Assembly: GCA_902616615.1 (NCBI GenBank)
Contig: CACMTN010000004.1
Span: forward strand, 49,543-113,542
DNA: 64,000 bases
Direction: 5' to 3'
DNA from: an uncultured SAR116 cluster alpha proteobacterium
GTDB taxonomy: Bacteria > Pseudomonadota > Alphaproteobacteria > Puniceispirillales > Marisalimonadaceae
Below, piece after piece: positions 32,785 through 42,028 of this stretch (its first letter is position 1; each line of letters begins with the position of its first letter). The notes under the pieces are model-generated. The model was not told the DNA's origin. It did not search any database and worked only from the letters and a program-made list of their open reading frames with translations. Position numbers and translations under genes: made by a program.

Positions 32785-33291
32785 TTATCTGTCTCTAACT
32801 AATCTTACATAATTTGGAATAAAACCTGGAAATCTTCCAAAAGTATGACCTGTATAAAAGTTAACAGTCCACATAAATTGTGATTGCCAAGGATTTTTTT
32901 CACTAGTCCAAAAAGACTCCGGTGGTGTTCCAGGAAATATTCGAGAATTGATCTTTACTTTTTTGCAGTTTTTACAAACTAAGCTCTCTAATTCTTTTCT
33001 GCTCGGTAAACGCCAACTACCTTCAAGTTGTTCATTAGCTTGACTTATAATAGTATCTATCTGATCTAATTTCACCTTTATTGGTTTGCCCACACACTTT
33101 TTTTGATCCCATACCATACCAACAGTGCATGTCATCCATTCCAGCTTAAAATTTAAATCTATTACATAATATCCCCTAGAAATAAAATTATTAGCCCAAA
33201 CTTTGTTGAAATTAACTAATATAAATAATATTATAATAATAGTATAAATTTTAAAGAATGATAATCTAAGTTGTAACATAGCAAATCCCAT
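32785..33291 (-). CDS. Secreted DUF1566-like protein
   Basis: Hydrophobic N-terminal segment; WRLPSRKELESLV ... FWTSEKNPWQSQFMWTVNFYTGHTFGRFPGFIPNYVRLVRDR. Confidence 0.7.
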   Translation of the reverse strand: MGFAMLQLRLSFFKIYTIIIILFILVNFNKVWANNFISRGYYVIDLNFKLEWMTCTVGMVWDQKKCVGKPIKVKLDQIDTIISQANEQLEGSWRLPSRKELESLVCKNCKKVKINSRIFPGTPPESFWTSEKNPWQSQFMWTVNFYTGHTFGRFPGFIPNYVRLVRDR

Positions 33292-33321
33292 TAGGTATTT
33301 TTTTTTTAATTAATTTAACTT

Positions 33322-33337
33322 TGGTCTCATTCTTGCA
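33322..33337 (+). promoter_or_regulatory. Candidate sigma-54 (-24/-12) promoter for the PomA/PomB operon
   Basis: TGGTCTCATTCTTGCA: perfect -12 TTGCA with GG at correct spacing; ~48 nt upstream of the ATG at 33385. Confidence 0.55.
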
Positions 33338-33384
33338 GAATTTATGCCTAATATCATTATTTTAAAATAAAAAAAGGCAAGCAA

Positions 33385-34149
33385 ATGGATATAGCATCTT
33401 TAATTGGACTTATAGGGACTCTAGGAATGATTGCTGGGGCAATGATATCATCTGGTGGACTTGGTGCCTTCATTGATACACCTTCTATGTTGATTGTTAT
33501 TGGAGGAACTTTCTTCGCTGTAATGTATAGATCAACATTACCAATGTTTCTAGCCTCATTTGGAACACTTGTTAAAGTTTTTATGCCGGGAGCAAAAAAA
33601 CATGATGAATTAATTACAAGGATTACGGAACTTGCTGGCATTGCAAGAAAAGATGGAATGATGGCGCTTGAAGGCCAGGAAGTACCAGATAAATTTTTTG
33701 AAAAAGGACTTCAAATGCTTGTCGATGGTGCCGATGAAACTAAATTAACTGAACAACTAAACAAAGAAGTCAAGGCAATGAAAGCTAGACATGAAGATAT
33801 GACAGGCGTTTTTCAGGCTTGGGTGGATTTAGCACCCGCAATGGGGATGATTGGAACATTAATTGGATTAGTTGCTATGTTAGGTAATATGGCTGACCCA
33901 AAAGCAATAGGACCTGCAATGGCAGTTGCATTATTAACAACTTTATATGGAGCTATGATTGCAAACTGTATTTTCATGCCTATTGTTACAAAACTTGAGG
34001 GTTATTCAGCTCACGAATTACTTTATAGAGAAATGGTTGTAATGGGACTAAAATATATTTCCAGAGGTGAAAGTCCAAGGAATATAACTGATCAGTTGGT
34101 AGCTCTTATGCCTCCAAAAATTCAAGCCCAAATAGAAGAAGCTGCTTAG
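33385..34149 (+). CDS. pomA: MotA/PomA-type flagellar stator protein
   Basis: MDIASLIGLIGTLGMIAGAMISSGGLGAFIDTPSMLIVIGGTFFAVMYRS, DLAPAMGMIGTLIGLVAML. Confidence 0.9.
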   Translation: MDIASLIGLIGTLGMIAGAMISSGGLGAFIDTPSMLIVIGGTFFAVMYRSTLPMFLASFGTLVKVFMPGAKKHDELITRITELAGIARKDGMMALEGQEVPDKFFEKGLQMLVDGADETKLTEQLNKEVKAMKARHEDMTGVFQAWVDLAPAMGMIGTLIGLVAMLGNMADPKAIGPAMAVALLTTLYGAMIANCIFMPIVTKLEGYSAHELLYREMVVMGLKYISRGESPRNITDQLVALMPPKIQAQIEEAA

Positions 34150-34175
34150 TTAGTTTTAATAATTAGGAGTTTATC

Positions 34176-35357
34176 ATGGCTGAAGCACAAGTAGAAGGAA
34201 GAGAAGAAGAGGAAGAAGAAGAATGTCCTAAATGTCCGCCTGCAGGTGCCCCTGCATGGATGGCCACATTTGCGGATATGGCTACACTATTGATGGCATT
34301 CTTTGTACTAATCTTATCTTTCGCAGAATTTAATGTTCCAAAATTTAAACAAATTAGCGGTAGTTTAAAGAATGCCTTTGGAATTCAAAGGATAGTTCCA
34401 GTTGTAGAACAGCCAAAAGGAACAACAGTTCTTTCTCTTGATTTCAGCCCATCTCCTGCACCATCAGTTACTAAAAACCTTACCCAACAAACCACCGATG
34501 CGGAACAAAAAAATTTAGACTTAAAATCTGAAATTGATGAGGGAGATAGTGCTAAAAGTAATTCTAAAGAGGTTTTAGATGCAAAAGATTTAAGCGAAGA
34601 AATCAAAAATAATGTATCTTCTGAGGATGTGAAAGTAGAAACTGTTAATGACAAAGTTTTAGTTAGCGTTAATACAGAAGACAAAACTTCAAAAGAAATT
34701 TCAAAATTAATCAAAGATACTGTTGACGCTGTTGAAAAAGCTCGTGAAAACACAGGTGCTACAGAAACAGATGTGCTTATTGGTGGGATTAATCAAGATA
34801 TTCAAAAAATGGCATCAGCAACAATCGAAAATAAAATTTTAAAAGATCAAGTGAATGATCTTGAAAAAAAGAGTTCTGATAATAAAAATGAAACTCAAGA
34901 AAAAACTAAAAAGGCTGAGTTTAGTGAAGATCAGCTAAGAGTAGCACTAAAGCAAGAAATTGGAAAAGGGTTGGCAGAGGTTCAACGAGAAAAAGATAGA
35001 GTTATAGTAACCGTTGGTTCTGCTGGTGCATTTAGTTCAGGATCTGCAAAACTAACAAAGCAAGCTAGAGCAATAATGCAAAAAATTGCTACAGTAAGTG
35101 GTAAAGGTGCTGGTCAAATTAATGTATCTGGTCATACTGATGACGTCCCATTGATTTTCGGTGGTCAATATCGAGATAATTGGGATCTAGCGGCTGCAAG
35201 AGCATCTAGTGTTGTGCAAGAATTATCAAAATCTGGTACAATTCCGTCAGATAAACTTAGAGCAATTAGTTTTGGAGAAACTAAACCGATAGAGCAAAAT
35301 GATACAAAACAAGGTAGAGAGAAAAATAGAAGAATTGAAATTGAAATAAAGTACTAA
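34176..35357 (+). CDS. pomB: MotB/PomB-type stator protein with OmpA-like domain
   Basis: APAWMATFADMATLLMAFFVLILSFAEFNVPKFKQISGSLKNAFGIQ (PomB-like) and C-terminal OmpA: INVSGHTDDVPLIFGGQYRDNWDLAAARASSVVQEL. Confidence 0.9.
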   Translation: MAEAQVEGREEEEEEECPKCPPAGAPAWMATFADMATLLMAFFVLILSFAEFNVPKFKQISGSLKNAFGIQRIVPVVEQPKGTTVLSLDFSPSPAPSVTKNLTQQTTDAEQKNLDLKSEIDEGDSAKSNSKEVLDAKDLSEEIKNNVSSEDVKVETVNDKVLVSVNTEDKTSKEISKLIKDTVDAVEKARENTGATETDVLIGGINQDIQKMASATIENKILKDQVNDLEKKSSDNKNETQEKTKKAEFSEDQLRVALKQEIGKGLAEVQREKDRVIVTVGSAGAFSSGSAKLTKQARAIMQKIATVSGKGAGQINVSGHTDDVPLIFGGQYRDNWDLAAARASSVVQELSKSGTIPSDKLRAISFGETKPIEQNDTKQGREKNRRIEIEIKY

Positions 35358-35387
35358 CTTTAATATAATTTTTATAGGATATTAAGA

Positions 35388-36194
35388 ATGGATGAAGGAA
35401 ATTATATTTCAGCTAACCTTGATGAAGGTTATTCTCCAGAAGCAATAGCGAACATGGACAATGCGCTAGAAGAGTTTGCTATTTCTTTAACAGAAATAAG
35501 GCCGGAAGATGCTAATATTGCTGTCTTCAGAGGTCTTAAGTTAACTCTTAAAGGACGCCCCAGAAGACTTGCAGAATTGGGTAACGTAGAATCACCTGAC
35601 GATCCAATGAAAATTGAACTGATGATTTATAATAAAGAGCAAATAGAAGAAGTATTAGAGTTTATAAAGAAAAATGGCTTTCCAGCCAAAAACGAACCTG
35701 GTTCACAATTCATCCACATTAGAGTACCAAAGCCTTCTAGAATGCAATTGGAAGAATTGGGAGATGAGGTAATTAGAAGAACAAACTCAGCCTGCACTAG
35801 GCTTATGAAGATTAAAACAAATACTGGCCTTAGAATTAGAGCTGCTATGGAAAAAGAATATATAGACCAGCGCATATCCGGTGTTGCTTTAAAAAAGATT
35901 GATAACGCATTAGAGAGAATTACGAAAGAAATGAAAATAATTGGTGTAATGAAAAGAAAAGCAATTCTTGGTTCTTTTTTTAAAACTATTGAAAGAGATG
36001 ATGCAGATATAATTAAGGTTATAAATAAAAGAATAAAATTAGAGAAAGATAAAATTGCAAAAGAACAGGAGCTAAGAATCCAAGCTGAAGCACTAAAAAA
36101 CCAAGAACAAAACAAAGAAAAAATAGAAACTTTAAATACAGAAAATGTTTCATCACAAATAGTTGATGACAACAACATCCGTACATCAAATTAA
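35388..36194 (+). CDS. Ribosome recycling factor-like domain protein in the stator operon
   Basis: Collinear with E. coli RRF by eye: [43 protein letters not shown] ~ [67 protein letters not shown] ~ [23 protein letters not shown]. Confidence 0.65.
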   Translation: [268 protein letters not shown]

Positions 36195-36198
36195 AAAA

Positions 36199-37548
36199 CT
36201 ATCGCTTTACATAGGGGTTCTGACCTTTTCTGAGTATTATTCTTATTGGTACACCAGATAAATCAAAAGTTTTTACAATAGATGCTAATAAAAAGCGCTT
36301 ATAACTATTTGGAAGATCATCTGGACTAGACATAAATAAAGCAAATGTAGGAGGTTTAACATTTACTTGAGTTATATATCTAATATTATTTTGTCTTCCT
36401 TTATAAAGTGGCGGTGGATTATTTTTTATTATAGTTGATAACCATCTATTTAACTTACCTGTTGTAATCCTTGTACTTAATTTGCTTTTTGTATCAATAA
36501 TTTTATCAAATAATTTTTCTATACCTCTATTATGAAGACCTGATAAAAAAACTATTGGTATTTGTTTTATCTGTGATAGAGAAACCCTTAATTGATTTTT
36601 AATTTCATTTTTAATAATATTTTGGTCAGTAACTTTATCCCATTTATTTGCACCTATGATAACCCCTCTTCCTTCTCCTATTATCATTCTTGCAATAGTT
36701 AAATCTTGTTTATCTATATTTTGAGAAGCGTCTATAAGTAAAACACAAATGTCACTAAATTTAATAGACTTAAGTGTATCACTAACCATATCTTTTTCTA
36801 AAATTTTTCTTATTTTTGATTTTCTTCTAAGACCAGCAGTGTCAATTAAACAAAAGTTTTGATTTTTATAATTCCATTTAATTTCGATAGAGTCTCTTGT
36901 AATTCCGGCATCTGCTCCAGTAACTAACCTATTTTCTCCTATTATATTATTTATTAAAGTTGATTTTCCTGTATTAGGTCTTCCTGTAACACTAATTCTA
37001 ATAGTGGATTCAATGTTATAATTGGAACCTTTTTTTTGATGTATTTCTGGATTTTCAACTTGTAAATATTCCTTTAAAAAATCATATATATCAGGTAAAC
37101 CTTCTCCGTGTTCTGCAGAGATTGGAATTACATTATCAATACCTAAAAAAGCAGACTCACTTAAACCAATTAATCCTTTTGAACCTTCACTTTTGTTTAT
37201 TAAAACAACTATTGGTTTGTTTTGTTTTTTAAGTTTCATTACAAAAGACTTTTCAATTGGTAACACACCCTGTCTTCCATCAATTACAAAAAAAATAATA
37301 TTAGCATCATCAATTGCAAGTTGACTTTGCTCTCTTATCTTTGACTCTGTGCTTCCACTTAAAGAATCGTCAATTCCTGCTGTATCTATAATAATAAAAT
37401 TTAAATCAGCTAAATTTCCCTGGCCGTATTTTCTATCTCTAGTAACACCCGGTTCATCATTAACAATTGCTTTTTGTGAACGAACTAAACGATTAAATAA
37501 AGTAGATTTACCTACGTTAGGTCTCCCTACTAAAACAACCTTAAACAT
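36199..37548 (-). CDS. der: GTPase Der (EngA)
   Basis: Tandem G domains VGRPNVGKSTLFNRLVRSQKAIVNDEPGVTRDRKYG and TGRPNTGKSTLINNIIGENRLVTGADAGITRD. Confidence 0.98.
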   Translation of the reverse strand: MFKVVLVGRPNVGKSTLFNRLVRSQKAIVNDEPGVTRDRKYGQGNLADLNFIIIDTAGIDDSLSGSTESKIREQSQLAIDDANIIFFVIDGRQGVLPIEKSFVMKLKKQNKPIVVLINKSEGSKGLIGLSESAFLGIDNVIPISAEHGEGLPDIYDFLKEYLQVENPEIHQKKGSNYNIESTIRISVTGRPNTGKSTLINNIIGENRLVTGADAGITRDSIEIKWNYKNQNFCLIDTAGLRRKSKIRKILEKDMVSDTLKSIKFSDICVLLIDASQNIDKQDLTIARMIIGEGRGVIIGANKWDKVTDQNIIKNEIKNQLRVSLSQIKQIPIVFLSGLHNRGIEKLFDKIIDTKSKLSTRITTGKLNRWLSTIIKNNPPPLYKGRQNNIRYITQVNVKPPTFALFMSSPDDLPNSYKRFLLASIVKTFDLSGVPIRIILRKGQNPYVKR

Positions 37549-37575
37549 TTTTTAACCTTAGATTTTAATAAGAGA

Positions 37576-38886
37576 TTACTTATAAGCTAATAATTTACCA
37601 TTTGAAGTAAGAAATAATAATTTACTATCTATTGGGATTGGAGAAAAAGCCAACTCAGCTACTTTTAAACTACCAATCATTTCTCCGTTATTTGCATTTA
37701 TTATGATTATTTTACCTTTTTGATCTGATATTAATAATTTTGAATCGACTAATGAAGGACCTTTATAAATTGCAATTTCTTTATCTAAAAAAAAAGAGTT
37801 TTCATTCAGATAAGGAGAAAATCTTTTTTCCCATCTCAATTTTCCAGAAATCGTGTCTATGGCTGCTAAATGTCCCATATTTCCAACTACAAACATTGTT
37901 TTTCCAGAAATTGTAGGAGTTTCCAAGCCACCTATTGGAATACCCCAAAGCTTTTTAGATGAATTTATATCAAAAGCAGCCGTAAAACCTGATTGTGAAT
38001 TTATAAAAATCTTACCATCATAATATAAAGGATTAGCAACAATATCACCAGTATGAAAAAGTTTTGGTAACAGATAATTTGATGAAATATTTTCACTCCA
38101 TAAAACTTCTCCAGTATCCATTGAGATTACAAAAAAAGTTCCACCTGTAGTAGGAACTATAATTTTATTTTTTGCAACTATTGGTCTAGCACTTGAGTAT
38201 ACGGAACTATACTCACTACCCAAAAATATATTCCGTAATATTTTACCATTTTTATTATTAATTGATAAAAAGTTTCCATCAAAATCATTAACTAGAATTA
38301 AATTTTTAAAGGAGGTAATCCCTCCTCTAAACGGTAACTTTCTCTCTATTTGCCAGGTTAAAGCTCCTTTATCTCCATCAATTGCTACAAGTTTTCCAGA
38401 ACCATTATGAGCAAATAACGTAACTTTATTAAATTTATTTTTTGTGCCAGAAATAGCTGGAGTTCCAATAATGGTATTTTCTAAATCTTTGAAAATTAAT
38501 TTTTTCCATATTATAGCACCATTTTCAGAATTTATTTTGTATAAAAATCCTCTATTATTCAACAAATATATATTTGATTCAAAAAATAGTGGTTCTGGTA
38601 AGTATGGATTTTTATCATCTATTTTTTGATTTGTATCTAATTGCCAAATTTTTTTAAATGGATATTTAATTTGAGAATTTATTAAATTATGAGCTTTAGA
38701 ATTTAAAATTTCTTTTATATTGCTTAACAGAGCAAGCTGAGAGTCTTTTCTTTCTTTTTCATCTACAAATGATAATGTCGTTCTTGGCTCAAATATACTG
38801 ACAGAATTTGATAAATCAACATTATCATTTTTTGAGCAACCCAAAGTAATTAAAAAAATAAAAATAAGTATATATTTATTGTTCAT
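37576..38886 (-). CDS. bamB: BamB-like PQQ/beta-propeller outer membrane assembly lipoprotein
   Basis: Lipobox LITLGCS; repeated propeller blades (NGAIIWKKLIF, KGALTWQIERKLPFRGG, TGEVLWSENIS); adjacent to der. Confidence 0.87.
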   Translation of the reverse strand: MNNKYILIFIFLITLGCSKNDNVDLSNSVSIFEPRTTLSFVDEKERKDSQLALLSNIKEILNSKAHNLINSQIKYPFKKIWQLDTNQKIDDKNPYLPEPLFFESNIYLLNNRGFLYKINSENGAIIWKKLIFKDLENTIIGTPAISGTKNKFNKVTLFAHNGSGKLVAIDGDKGALTWQIERKLPFRGGITSFKNLILVNDFDGNFLSINNKNGKILRNIFLGSEYSSVYSSARPIVAKNKIIVPTTGGTFFVISMDTGEVLWSENISSNYLLPKLFHTGDIVANPLYYDGKIFINSQSGFTAAFDINSSKKLWGIPIGGLETPTISGKTMFVVGNMGHLAAIDTISGKLRWEKRFSPYLNENSFFLDKEIAIYKGPSLVDSKLLISDQKGKIIIINANNGEMIGSLKVAELAFSPIPIDSKLLFLTSNGKLLAYK

Positions 38887-39523
38887 TTTTATATATTTTA
38901 TTTATCAATTCTAGTCTATTTTTTTGTTCAAAAGTTATATCAGACCTTTTTAGTAATACATTCAAAGCCTTTTTAGCTTCTCTAATCTTGTTGAACTTTA
39001 TAAATAACATTACTTCCAATTCTGAAGCAAGTAATTGCAACTTGCTAGGACTATTTAATATTGGTTCTAATAATAATTTTTGTTTTTCAAACGAACTTGA
39101 ATTATCCTTAATTACACTTAAAATTCTTGACAAATTTCTGTAATAAATATCAATGCTTTTATCATCATAGATAGTTTTATAATTCACTAACATTTCATCT
39201 ATATTGCCGACTTTAAAATTTGCCTCAGCCAAACCAAAGAGAGACAACATTTTGTATCCGTCTTTGTGGTTCTGTAAATTTTGTTGGAATAAAGTTTTAC
39301 TATTAGAGTAATTTTTTTTTTCTAAATTATCGAGAGCTTTTAAGTATTGCTGTGAAATTGTATCTAATTTTTTTTTATTCAGGTGTATATATGTTTGGTA
39401 TGAAATTATAGATATAGTTATAACCAAGACAAAACCAATGATTAATTTTGAATATTTTTTCAAAGCTTTAATTAATTGATCATGTTTTAATTCTTCAGAA
39501 ACTTCGTCAAAAATATCTGCCAT
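38876..39523 (-). CDS. YfgM-like tetratricopeptide/membrane protein
   Basis: DIFDEVSEELKHDQLIKALKKYSKLIIGFVLVITISIISYQ; in the der-bamB cluster. Confidence 0.75.
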   Translation of the reverse strand: MADIFDEVSEELKHDQLIKALKKYSKLIIGFVLVITISIISYQTYIHLNKKKLDTISQQYLKALDNLEKKNYSNSKTLFQQNLQNHKDGYKMLSLFGLAEANFKVGNIDEMLVNYKTIYDDKSIDIYYRNLSRILSVIKDNSSSFEKQKLLLEPILNSPSKLQLLASELEVMLFIKFNKIREAKKALNVLLKRSDITFEQKNRLELINKIYKNEQ

Positions 39524-39646
39524 GTGAATATCTACCTAAGTATTTAATGAGAAATTATAGTTTTAAACTCATATTAAAAAAAGATCAAATGAATATCTTT
39601 ATTAATTGGAGAATGCTAAGATTTGAGATATAAGATGGAATAAATA

Positions 39647-40057
39647 TTGGAAGTTATTATGAATATTTTTAAATTTGAAAAACAAAAATTTATTTCTAAA
39701 TTACATAATGAAAATTTCGGAAAACAAAGTCTAAGAAAAATTGAAAGAAATTCTATATTTTTTTCAAAGTTAGAACTTACTTCAATTTTAAATTTATATA
39801 GTAAACAAGTTTCAAAAGGATCTTGGAAAGATTACGCATTAGATAGTCAAATTGATAATGCTATTTTTTCTGTGTATAAACACAGCCAAGATAAACCAAT
39901 TTATCAAATAATAAAAAATAGCCAAAAAGGGTTTAGAAACAGACCAAGTTTTTATATAAAAAAAGATAATGTTGTTATTAGTAAAAGCAACGACTTATTA
40001 ATGATATTATATAATTTTGAAAAAAAATTATGTATTAAAAAATTAAAGATCAACTAA
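39647..40057 (+). CDS. DUF2794-like protein
   Basis: FSKLELTSILNLYSKQVSKGSWKDYALDSQIDNAIFSVYKHSQDKPIYQIIK matches the recalled DUF2794 pattern. Confidence 0.65.
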   Translation: MEVIMNIFKFEKQKFISKLHNENFGKQSLRKIERNSIFFSKLELTSILNLYSKQVSKGSWKDYALDSQIDNAIFSVYKHSQDKPIYQIIKNSQKGFRNRPSFYIKKDNVVISKSNDLLMILYNFEKKLCIKKLKIN

Positions 40058-40105
40058 TATAATCAAACATAAACTTTCTAAAATATATTAATTAGGAAAA
40101 TACAA

Positions 40106-40318
40106 ATGGATAGAAACACAATAAGTAAAATTCAAAATTATATGAGATTAACTTTAGGTTCAAAACATATAAAAGTTGAAGGTAGAGAAAACAAAATTGA
40201 CTCAGCAGATGTGACACTAAATGGCGAGTTTTTGGGTGTTATTTTTTTGGATGAAGAAGATGGAGAAACTTGTTATCACTTTAATATGACAATTTTAGAC
40301 ATAGATTTAGAAACCTAA
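40106..40318 (+). CDS. DUF3126-like protein
   Basis: 70 aa: MRLTLGSKHIKVEGRENKIDSADVTLNGEFLGVIFLDEEDGETCYHFNMTILDIDL. Confidence 0.7.
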   Translation: MDRNTISKIQNYMRLTLGSKHIKVEGRENKIDSADVTLNGEFLGVIFLDEEDGETCYHFNMTILDIDLET

Positions 40319-40320
40319 AA

Positions 40321-40863
40321 TCATATCTTAGATAAAACATCAATGATTATTAATTCTACAACAGAAAAATCAAATGGAAAAGTAAATAACCATAATGTCA
40401 TTATACCCACAATCAAAAAATATATAAAAATTTTAAAATTAAATCTGTTTGATTTTATTTTAGGACTATTAGGATTGTATTTATTGAGGTTATAGTTTTT
40501 TTCAAGCTTTTCGACTTTCTGTGACAATTCTAATATCACTTCTACTGCTTCATTAAATTTATTAGCAAGCATTAAAAACTGCGCAGCATTGTCACTTATT
40601 AAATAATCAGTATTTGGATTAACTAACTTTTTGTGATGCGAAATTTTATTTTCCATAATATTCTCTAGATCTTTAGATTTTGTTTCTCTAGTTTTTTGAT
40701 TATTAGTAGTAACGAGTTCTGATTTTTTTGTGTTTTCATCTTTAATACTATTTTCAAATTTTGACATTAGATTGCTATCTAAAGAGTTTTGATTAGAAAT
40801 AACAAGATTATTGCTTTCTCTCATTTTAAGTATTCTTTTTCTCAAATCTAAACTTTCATTCAT
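40321..40863 (-). CDS. Hypothetical coiled-coil protein with C-terminal TM helix
   Basis: 180 aa ORF; IFIYFLIVGIMTLWLFTFPF near C-terminus. Confidence 0.5.
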   Translation of the reverse strand: MNESLDLRKRILKMRESNNLVISNQNSLDSNLMSKFENSIKDENTKKSELVTTNNQKTRETKSKDLENIMENKISHHKKLVNPNTDYLISDNAAQFLMLANKFNEAVEVILELSQKVEKLEKNYNLNKYNPNSPKIKSNRFNFKIFIYFLIVGIMTLWLFTFPFDFSVVELIIIDVLSKI

Positions 40864-40917
40864 TCTGAATTTCCATTAATTTCAATTTTATAAAAGGATT
40901 TATCTCTTAATTTAAAT

Positions 40918-41205
40918 TTATTTAAATTTGAATTTATAAAAACCTTCTTTAATTAATAGTTTCTTTTTTGTTTCAACTCCACCTAGACCACTATAACCAC
41001 CTAGATACCCGTCCGATCTTATAACCCTATGACAAGGTATTTGAACAATTATTGGATTTTTAGCACATGCATTCGCAACAGCCCTAGAAGCATTAGGTTT
41101 GCCTAAGTTACAAGCAATTTCTTTATAAGTTTTTACGGTACCTTTTGGTATTTTTTTAATTTCTTCCCAAACTTTTATTTGAAATATTGTGCCTTTGATT
41201 TTCAT
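40918..41205 (-). CDS. Short Ogt/MGMT-type methylated-DNA--cysteine methyltransferase
   Basis: FQIKVWEEIKKIPKGTVKTYKEIACNLGKPNASRAVANACAKNPIIVQIPCHRVIRSDGYLGGYSGLGGVETKKKLLIKEG; PCHRV motif. Confidence 0.9.
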   Translation of the reverse strand: MKIKGTIFQIKVWEEIKKIPKGTVKTYKEIACNLGKPNASRAVANACAKNPIIVQIPCHRVIRSDGYLGGYSGLGGVETKKKLLIKEGFYKFKFK

Positions 41206-41228
41206 ATTGATATGGTATTTAAAATTTT

Positions 41229-41756
41229 TTATTTGATAGTAGCATCTTTATCTAAAGGTTTGAATTTCTTTTTCCATCTAATTTTTTGCTTACTAATGTA
41301 TTTAAGGTATAGTTCTTCTTTTTTTCCATATTCAAAACCAGCCGTTTTATTTAAAAAATAACCACCTTCTATTGGAATATTTATGTATGAATACTCTTCT
41401 TTTTCTCGTTCTCCTTTAGTAATTAGATGAGTTTTTTCATTTTCGTCAATTATTTTCCAAAAATCTTTTATATCAAACTTACGATCAAGTATTTTTTTTA
41501 ACGTTTCACTAAATGTAATTGGTTGATATCTTATAAATCTTTTGTTTGCTCTCTTGAATTTAGTTACCTTTTTAAAATCATTTTTTTTATATTCCTCAAA
41601 ACATTGTTTTGAAATACTTGTTATTCTCATTAGACAATATTCACCAGAAAATAGAGCTTTAAGTAATATTTTTTTTTTTTCTATTGAAAAATTACTATCA
41701 AAAATTTGTGAATATACTTTGTAAAATTCTTCAGATTTATAATTCCAAAATCGCAT
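41229..41756 (-). CDS. Hypothetical protein
   Basis: 175 aa ORF, lysine-rich; family not recognised. Confidence 0.5.
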   Translation of the reverse strand: MRFWNYKSEEFYKVYSQIFDSNFSIEKKKILLKALFSGEYCLMRITSISKQCFEEYKKNDFKKVTKFKRANKRFIRYQPITFSETLKKILDRKFDIKDFWKIIDENEKTHLITKGEREKEEYSYINIPIEGGYFLNKTAGFEYGKKEELYLKYISKQKIRWKKKFKPLDKDATIK

Positions 41757-41966
41757 ATTTTGATGTCAAAAATTAAAATATCTAGTTAAATAAATAAAAA
41801 TTAATATTTAAAATATAACGTTTGAGATTTTATGCAACTTAGTTATTAATTTTAACTAATTATTCTCTAAACAATAAAATTTAAATATAATTATGCCTAT
41901 TAAACAGTTATTCCCACTCAACTTAATATGGCATATAAGTCATTGATAATAATAGTTTTTATTTTT

Positions 41967-41987
41967 ACTTGGTAACTACTTGGTAAC
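41967..41987 (+). repeat. Tandem ACTTGGTAAC repeat, inverted copy of 42467-42487
   Basis: ACTTGGTAACTACTTGGTAAC; exact reverse complement at 42467-42487. Confidence 0.9.
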
Positions 41988-42028
41988 TTTATAATTTTAA
42001 TAAAGGTCACTATTTTCAATTTAACTAA

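Noticed and set aside
34190-34230. GAAGAAGAGGAAGAAGAAGAA tract as a functional repeat
   Set aside because: Simply the codons for the acidic EGREEEEEEE stretch at the MotB/PomB N-terminus.
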